Source of the DNA: Fimenecus sp045613685
GTDB lineage: Bacteria > Bacillota > Clostridia > Oscillospirales > Acutalibacteraceae
Assembly (NCBI GenBank): GCA_045613685.1
Contig: JAZLBL010000048.1
Span: 46,222-110,221, forward strand
DNA: 64,000 nt
Reading direction: 5' to 3'
In this document: positions 59,991-64,000 of the stretch, in pieces
Layout of the letters: each line of letters starts with the position of its first letter
Position numbering within the stretch: the stretch's first letter is position 1
Notes under the pieces: generated by a model
The model's input: only the letters and a program-made list of their open reading frames with translations
Database searches by the model: none
What the model was told of the DNA's origin: nothing
Program-made: the position numbers and the translations under genes

Positions 59991-60890
59991 TTATAAAAAT
60001 AAATGCAAAATGATTCCAGGAATAACTGAGCAAAGATAGAGAATGCCTAAAATCTTAATATTTTCTTTAAGTTTTTTCTTGTTACGGAATAGAATAAGCA
60101 AGCCTGCGCCAGCATTTGTGCAAAGCCCTGCAATAAGTGAACCAAAACTGAGAGTGCCACTTATATATAGTTGTGTGAGCAAAATTGATGATGCACAGTT
60201 GGGGATAAACCCTATAATTGCAGCCAAAAATGGTTGCAAAACTGATTCTGAAAGTAAAAGGTGAGAGAATGTGTCTGTGCCGATAAAAGCCACAAAAAGG
60301 TCAATTATAACGGTGAATAAAAGTAAAAATCCAAAAACTTTAACTGTATGGATTAATGCAGGACGCAAAACTCCACCATTTTCTTCACAACCGCAATGGT
60401 CGTGCTCACAAAGGTCGTGAGAATGGTGATGATGTGAGTGATGGTGCTTCTTCTCAGTGAAATAGATAATGTAACCACAAATAAGAGCAATAATTATCTT
60501 TGTAACAAGCAGTTTAAAAATCTCAAAACCACCATTATGAGCAGTAGCAAGCAAAATAATCGCTTCGTCAGAAGTGGCAAGAAAAACTGCAATAAGAGTG
60601 CCAAGTGTGATAATACCACTTGAATAAAGGTTTGCACTCATTACCGAAAATCCACATTGTGGCACACAACCTAAAACTGTACCGATAAGTGGACCTGCAA
60701 AGCCTGCACGGGTAAAAATATGTTTGATTTTATCTTGCGCTCTGTGTTCTAAAAATTCAATAACTAAAAAAGCAATGAACAAAAAGGGGAGTGCTTTAAG
60801 AGTATCAGCAACAGCGTCAAGAAGAACATCAAAAATACCGCTGAATGAAAAAACAGGTACTTCGATGTGTGTGTGTAAAAATGTTGTCAT
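59991..60890 (-). CDS. Putative heavy-metal/arsenic efflux permease (ArsP_2-like, 10TM)
   Basis: 299 residues, about ten membrane segments in two halves. Each half has a similar motif (GCVPQCGFSVMSANLYSSG near residue 74 and GFIPNCASSILLTQLYISG near residue 232). The central loop (about 147-170) is rich in His and Cys (HHHSHHHHSHDLCEHDHCGC), a likely metal-binding sensor. This matches the ArsP_2 family of putative manganese or heavy-metal exporters. AAGGAG lies before ATG 60890. Confidence 0.8.
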   Translation of the reverse strand: MTTFLHTHIEVPVFSFSGIFDVLLDAVADTLKALPFLFIAFLVIEFLEHRAQDKIKHIFTRAGFAGPLIGTVLGCVPQCGFSVMSANLYSSGIITLGTLIAVFLATSDEAIILLATAHNGGFEIFKLLVTKIIIALICGYIIYFTEKKHHHSHHHHSHDLCEHDHCGCEENGGVLRPALIHTVKVFGFLLLFTVIIDLFVAFIGTDTFSHLLLSESVLQPFLAAIIGFIPNCASSILLTQLYISGTLSFGSLIAGLCTNAGAGLLILFRNKKKLKENIKILGILYLCSVIPGIILHLFL

Positions 60891-60923
60891 TATGCGTTCT
60901 CCTTCGAGATGGGGATAATATAT

Positions 60924-61565
60924 TTATTCAAAATCAATCATTTTTTCAATGGCATCTGCCATAACCTTGTGACCGAGATTAGTTGGATGAATTCCGTCAA
61001 TAGCAAGGTCTTTTGGAGCATATTTTTTCTGTGCTTCATAAAAAACTTCTTGCATATTAAGTACCAATGCGCCGTGTTCAAGCGCTATATTTTTAATTAT
61101 ATCGCCATATTCGTCAACTTTTTGGTGGAATGGCAATTTAGCCTCAACAGCATCAGTCATAAATGGCATTATACCAAGAACTTGTGTGTCTGGCAATTCT
61201 GCTTTGAGTCTTCGATAAACCTCGCGAATATGTGGCTCAATAGGGCGCACAAGTGGTGGATAATCTTCTGGCACATAGTTTTCCCAAGCATCATTAACGC
61301 CAATAAGCATAATAATTACATCAGGCTTTAAGTTTATGCAGTCTTTTGTAAGTCGGTCATAAACGTGATATGTACGGTTACTTGCAATACCCTTAATCTC
61401 AACCTTTATGTCTTTGCTATACTTTTTAAAAATTTTTTTGAGCTGCAAAGCATAAATGTTTCTTCCCTTGATGTCTTTCATCATACGAAAATTGAATTTT
61501 GGGTCAGTTATACTGTCACCGATAAATAAAATTTTACTATCTTTTTTGATTTGAATTTTATCCAT
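60924..61565 (-). CDS. SGNH/GDSL hydrolase
   Basis: 213 residues with GDSITDPKF, GIASNRT, LIGVNDAWEN and DGIHPTNLGH, so Ser, Gly, Asn and Asp-His are all present. No signal peptide. Closely resembles acetylxylan-esterase-like SGNH proteins of gut Clostridia, but substrate is not proven. Own promoter at 61596-61624; the permease follows by 33 bases. Confidence 0.88.
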   Translation of the reverse strand: MDKIQIKKDSKILFIGDSITDPKFNFRMMKDIKGRNIYALQLKKIFKKYSKDIKVEIKGIASNRTYHVYDRLTKDCINLKPDVIIMLIGVNDAWENYVPEDYPPLVRPIEPHIREVYRRLKAELPDTQVLGIMPFMTDAVEAKLPFHQKVDEYGDIIKNIALEHGALVLNMQEVFYEAQKKYAPKDLAIDGIHPTNLGHKVMADAIEKMIDFE

Positions 61566-61595
61566 AATCTCACTTGCCTTTTTGATAATAAGAAA

Positions 61596-61624
61596 AGTAT
61601 ATCACAATTTTAAGATAATCTCAA
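61596..61624 (-). promoter_or_regulatory. Promoter for the SGNH hydrolase gene
   Basis: TTGAGA (61619-61624), 17-base spacer, TATACT (61596-61601). Confidence 0.65.
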
Positions 61625-61635
61625 TATTGAACACA

Positions 61636-61696
61636 AAAATCCCCACCGATTTCTCGATGGGGGATTGTATATGTTATTATTAGCAAAGTGGAGAAT
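61636..61696 (-). repeat. 3' module, short copy R0, with terminator
   Basis: After the CPBP stop the minus strand has TTCTCCACTTTGCTAA (61681-61696 region), then directly the terminator hairpin ATCCCCCATCGAG-AAAT-CGGTGGGGATTTTTG. Relative to R1 and R2, about 65 bases of the middle are missing. Confidence 0.7.
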
Positions 61697-61707
61697 AAAA
61701 ATTTAAT

Positions 61708-62403
61708 TTATTCTCTGACCTTTTTATTTATATAAATTGCGTAAACAAGAGGAATAATTGTCAAAAATACAGGTGCTATATATAGGGACAAGGCATTTTC
61801 AACATTAAATATAGAAAGTGAATTTACCAAACAATGTGTTACGATACACGGAACAATCGATTTGCTTTTATGGAATATAATAACGAATAAATAGCCTATT
61901 GAAGTTGCGTAACATATCTGAATTAAAGTAGGAATCAAATCTGCACCATTTATCAAATTAATTATATGACCTGCTCCAAAAGTAATGGCACTTACAATTA
62001 TGGCGCTTTTAACACTGTTTTTTGCCATCATTTTGAATAAAAAGCCCCTGAAAATAATCTCTTCTATAAATCCAATATTAATCATTGTTAAAATATGAAA
62101 AACTATCTCGTTTGATGAATGGTTAATATTAAAACCATTCCACAAATTAACTGTTACAATAATCAACAATGGTATAAAGTATAAATATTGTCTTGCATTT
62201 TCAACCTTTTTTAGACCATAATATGATGTTCTTTTTAACACCAGTATTATAACTATTAAACACACAGATAATATTGTATTGGCAATAAATCCAACACAAC
62301 TTGTTTCTCCGAAGTTTTGAACACAAAGGGAATTAACTACGAGATATACGATGATTAACAAAATGCAAAATAATGTTTCGTGCTTTTCAAATGCTTTAGT
62401 CAT
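61708..62403 (-). CDS. CPBP family intramembrane glutamic endopeptidase
   Basis: 231 residues, about six to seven membrane segments. The catalytic EExxxR is in FIEEIIFRGF and the following histidine motif is GAGHIINLI, as in Abi/CAAX-type proteases. Substrate unknown; such proteins often serve peptide maturation or immunity. ATG 62403 with GGAG upstream. Promoter at 62437-62465. Confidence 0.88.
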   Translation of the reverse strand: MTKAFEKHETLFCILLIIVYLVVNSLCVQNFGETSCVGFIANTILSVCLIVIILVLKRTSYYGLKKVENARQYLYFIPLLIIVTVNLWNGFNINHSSNEIVFHILTMINIGFIEEIIFRGFLFKMMAKNSVKSAIIVSAITFGAGHIINLINGADLIPTLIQICYATSIGYLFVIIFHKSKSIVPCIVTHCLVNSLSIFNVENALSLYIAPVFLTIIPLVYAIYINKKVRE

Positions 62404-62436
62404 AAAAATCTCCACACACTCTTGATTTACAATTGA

Positions 62437-62465
62437 ATTATATCATTACCATTCTAAAACTGCAA
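62437..62465 (-). promoter_or_regulatory. Promoter for the CPBP gene
   Basis: TTGCAG (62460-62465), 17-base spacer, TATAAT (62437-62442), immediately after the terminator of module R1. Confidence 0.65.
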
Positions 62466-62588
62466 CAAAAATCCCCTTGGATTGCTCCAAGGGGACTGTT
62501 TATTTATGATATTCCGAATAATTAGATACTAATTATTTGTTTTCAGCGATTGCTGCCTGTGTGGCAGTTAGCAATGTGGGGAATTATT
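62466..62588 (-). repeat. 3' module, copy R1, with terminator
   Basis: The core 62474-62585 is identical in 111 of 112 bases to 63436-63547. On the minus strand it begins right after the traX stop and has a hairpin around CTGCC-ACACA-GGCAG, a perfect 9-bp hairpin AATAATTAG-TAT-CTAATTATT, and the terminator CCCCTTGGA-GCAA-TCCAAGGGGATTTTTG. Confidence 0.85.
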
Positions 62589-63368
62589 TTATGCCATAAA
62601 CTTTATTAAATACAAAATCAACATATGCACGGGGTAAAAGGCATAGAAACCATATTGCATAATTTTGCTTGATTTTCCTTTTTTGCCCCCATAAAACCAT
62701 ATTGGAATAAGGGAGAGCACTGCAAAACCTTGAGAAGGTATTTCAAAGGTTTTGCCGAGAATTTCAATGGGAAATACCTGTCCCTCAAAGAAAACAATAT
62801 TGATAAGTACCATTGCCACAAACTGAGCAAGCCAAGCAAACGGGAAATTTCTCAGAAGATAGAACATTACAACCGTAAGCATACCTAAGAAGCCGTAATC
62901 CACAAAGCCAAGAATTGATGTAATACAAATTAAAGCCAACCACAAAACAGAAAGTGCAATATTCTTTGCAGTTCTGTTTTTCTTTGCTTTATCAATTACA
63001 TTTATTGCAAGCAAGCCCAAAAGAAGTGTAAATAATACATTCTGATGAAAAGGGTTAAACAATCTGCTACTATAAAAGAGATTGAATGGAATTTCGGTGA
63101 CTATTGCGAATCCTAAAAGTCGCAATGCATACTTTTTGAAATTTGAGGTGTAAACAAAGCCCTCTGCAATCTGAAAAGCAAAAATTGGAAAAGCCATTCT
63201 ACCAATATAGGTCATCCAATCGCCAAAACTCATATAGGTTGCCCAGATATGGTCACTCAGCATAAGAATAACTGCAATTGTTCTAAGCATATTTGAAGTA
63301 AGTCCACCAAATGGAAGTTTCACCAGAGGACTATTTATAGGGAGTTTAGTTTTGATATTTTCTTTCAC
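62589..63368 (-). CDS. TraX family membrane protein
   Basis: 259 residues, about eight membrane segments; SNMLRTIAVILMLSDHIWATY and GRMAFPIFAFQIAEGFVYT near the N-terminus are typical of TraX-like proteins (TraX of F acetylates pilin; chromosomal members are of unknown role). GTG 63368 is chosen because GGAG lies 8 bases upstream; an in-frame GTG 9 bases earlier touches the ribosome site. It lies between two nearly identical 3' modules. Confidence 0.88.
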   Translation of the reverse strand: MKENIKTKLPINSPLVKLPFGGLTSNMLRTIAVILMLSDHIWATYMSFGDWMTYIGRMAFPIFAFQIAEGFVYTSNFKKYALRLLGFAIVTEIPFNLFYSSRLFNPFHQNVLFTLLLGLLAINVIDKAKKNRTAKNIALSVLWLALICITSILGFVDYGFLGMLTVVMFYLLRNFPFAWLAQFVAMVLINIVFFEGQVFPIEILGKTFEIPSQGFAVLSLIPIWFYGGKKGKSSKIMQYGFYAFYPVHMLILYLIKFMA

Positions 63369-63398
63369 ATTACTCACTCCTTTTTATTTTTCAAGTTC

Positions 63399-63427
63399 AT
63401 TATAACATAAAGCTTTGCCATTCACAA
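63399..63427 (-). promoter_or_regulatory. Promoter for traX-like gene
   Basis: TTGTGA (63422-63427), 17-base spacer, TATAAT (63399-63404), just after the terminator of module R2. Confidence 0.65.
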
Positions 63428-63550
63428 GAAAAATTCCCTTGGATTGCTCCAAGGGGACTGTTTATTTATGATATTCCGAATAATTAGATACTAATTATTT
63501 GTTTTCAGCGATTGCTGCCTGTGTGGCAGTTAGCAAAGTGGGGAATTCCT
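63428..63550 (-). repeat. 3' module, copy R2, with terminator
   Basis: Second full copy of the module (core 63436-63547), differing from R1 at a single base (A for T in GCAA[A/T]GTGG). It starts about 10 bases after the GNAT stop and ends with the same terminator hairpin. Confidence 0.85.
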
Positions 63551-63557
63551 GTTTTTG

Positions 63558-64000
63558 TTATTTATGGATATACATTCTTGACATATCGTTCTCGTCGTTA
63601 CATTGCACCATACAGAAAAAATCCCAACCGTATCTTTCATAAAAACCTGTGTGGTCAGTAACTAAATATACAGGGGAAATACCTGCTAATTTCAAGTCTT
63701 CAACTGCCATATTAAGTAAATGTCCCGCAATTCCTTGTCTTCGGTGTTTTTCTTCTGTAAAAACAGCACAAATATTTGGAGAAAGGTCCGTTCGCTCATG
63801 AAAATCGTTTTCAATAACACCCAGACCACCGATAATGTGACCTTCGTGCAAACAAAGATACCATCCGTATTCGGTTTTATTTTGCAAGTATGAGGTCATA
63901 CATTCAAGATACGCTTCGGTGGGTGCCGACCATTTACTGCTGAACCACTCCGCTGCTCGAAGCATCAGTTCAGGCTTTTCCCGAAGTGTAATATATTGAT
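63558..64000 (-). CDS. GNAT family N-acetyltransferase (partial, 5' end beyond window)
   Basis: The frame stays open to the right edge, reading ...QYITLREKPEL before the internal ATG at 63965, so the true start lies beyond the window. The GNAT core is clear: GGLGVIEND, the acetyl-CoA loop EKHRRQGIAGHLL, and YLVTDHTGFYERYGW. Substrate unknown. Not a truncated gene; cut only by the window edge. Confidence 0.85.
   Translation of the reverse strand, partial: QYITLREKPELMLRAAEWFSSKWSAPTEAYLECMTSYLQNKTEYGWYLCLHEGHIIGGLGVIENDFHERTDLSPNICAVFTEEKHRRQGIAGHLLNMAVEDLKLAGISPVYLVTDHTGFYERYGWDFFCMVQCNDENDMSRMYIHK

Noticed and set aside
63558..63965. GNAT gene as complete from ATG 63965
   Set aside because: The frame continues upstream with family-like residues (YITLREKPEL) to the window edge.
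61636..64000. Integron cassette array (each gene followed by an attC-like module)
   Set aside because: Modules end in intrinsic terminators and each gene has its own promoter; no clear attC core sites (GTTRRRY/RYYYAAC) and no integrase in the window.

Overview
The window looks like a chromosomal segment of a low-GC, anaerobic, endospore-forming member of the Clostridia, most likely an Oscillospiraceae/Ruminococcaceae-type gut bacterium (inference). The supporting signs are spoIIAA-spoIIAB-sigF, spoIID, a three-gene germinant receptor and ricT; a cleavable L27 pre-sequence with its protease Prp; a clostridial 2[4Fe-4S] ferredoxin; a T-box before trpB; a c-di-AMP receptor; and near-consensus TTGACA/TATAAT promoters. 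Most of the window is ordinary core genome. The unusual material is concentrated in intergenic repeats and a few odd proteins.

Layout. 1-5.7 kb: coaX (cut by the left edge), a radical SAM enzyme, mscL, proC, cysK, tRNA-Pro(CGG) with a stray copy of its 5' end, and T-box-controlled trpB. 6-11.4 kb: polA, a DUF559 nuclease gene bracketed by REP-like palindromes, a phosphatase-RimI fusion and tsaD. 11.5-15 kb: GTP-type pckA and a metallophosphoesterase, with two members of a MITE-like family around them (a third lies at 5.7 kb). 15.1-20.6 kb, minus strand: an ECF sigma factor with a very large Ig-domain anti-sigma-like partner, and a PrsA-type foldase. 20.9-30.2 kb: ROK kinase plus BNR protein, a DUF1538 membrane protein with a tandem PII-like protein, DUF421/DUF4363, and the gerABC-type operon. 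30.2-38.8 kb: GGDEF-EAL protein, phosphohexomutase, NifU-like protein, GH38 mannosidase and a Rieske-FAD oxidoreductase.

38.9-46.1 kb: two hydrolases, an XRE regulator, a DtxR-like regulator, two flavoproteins and a zinc-ribbon/pseudokinase/PASTA membrane protein. 46.1-52 kb: a DUF5696 lipoprotein, the sigma-F operon, rplU-prp-rpmA with a leader RNA, and spoIID. 52-58 kb: citrate synthase with two membrane proteins, an array of 8-bp repeats with mini-hairpin spacers, darA-holB-ricT and ferredoxin. 58-64 kb, minus strand: hslO/methyltransferase/YerC, a metal-export permease, an SGNH hydrolase, and CPBP, TraX and GNAT genes that each end in copies of one 3' module.

Functional threads: sporulation and germination (sigF operon, spoIID, ger, ricT); translation and tRNA quality (tsaD, rimI domain, prp/L27, L21); envelope sensing (ECF sigma pair, PASTA pseudokinase, PrsA); second messengers (c-di-AMP receptor, EAL protein, PII-like protein). 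No CRISPR array, prophage, integron or complete insertion sequence was recognised. The best candidates for something undescribed are the intergenic repeat systems: the 8-bp repeat/hairpin array, the TIR-framed MITE-like family, the REP-bracketed DUF559 gene, and the 112-bp 3' modules.
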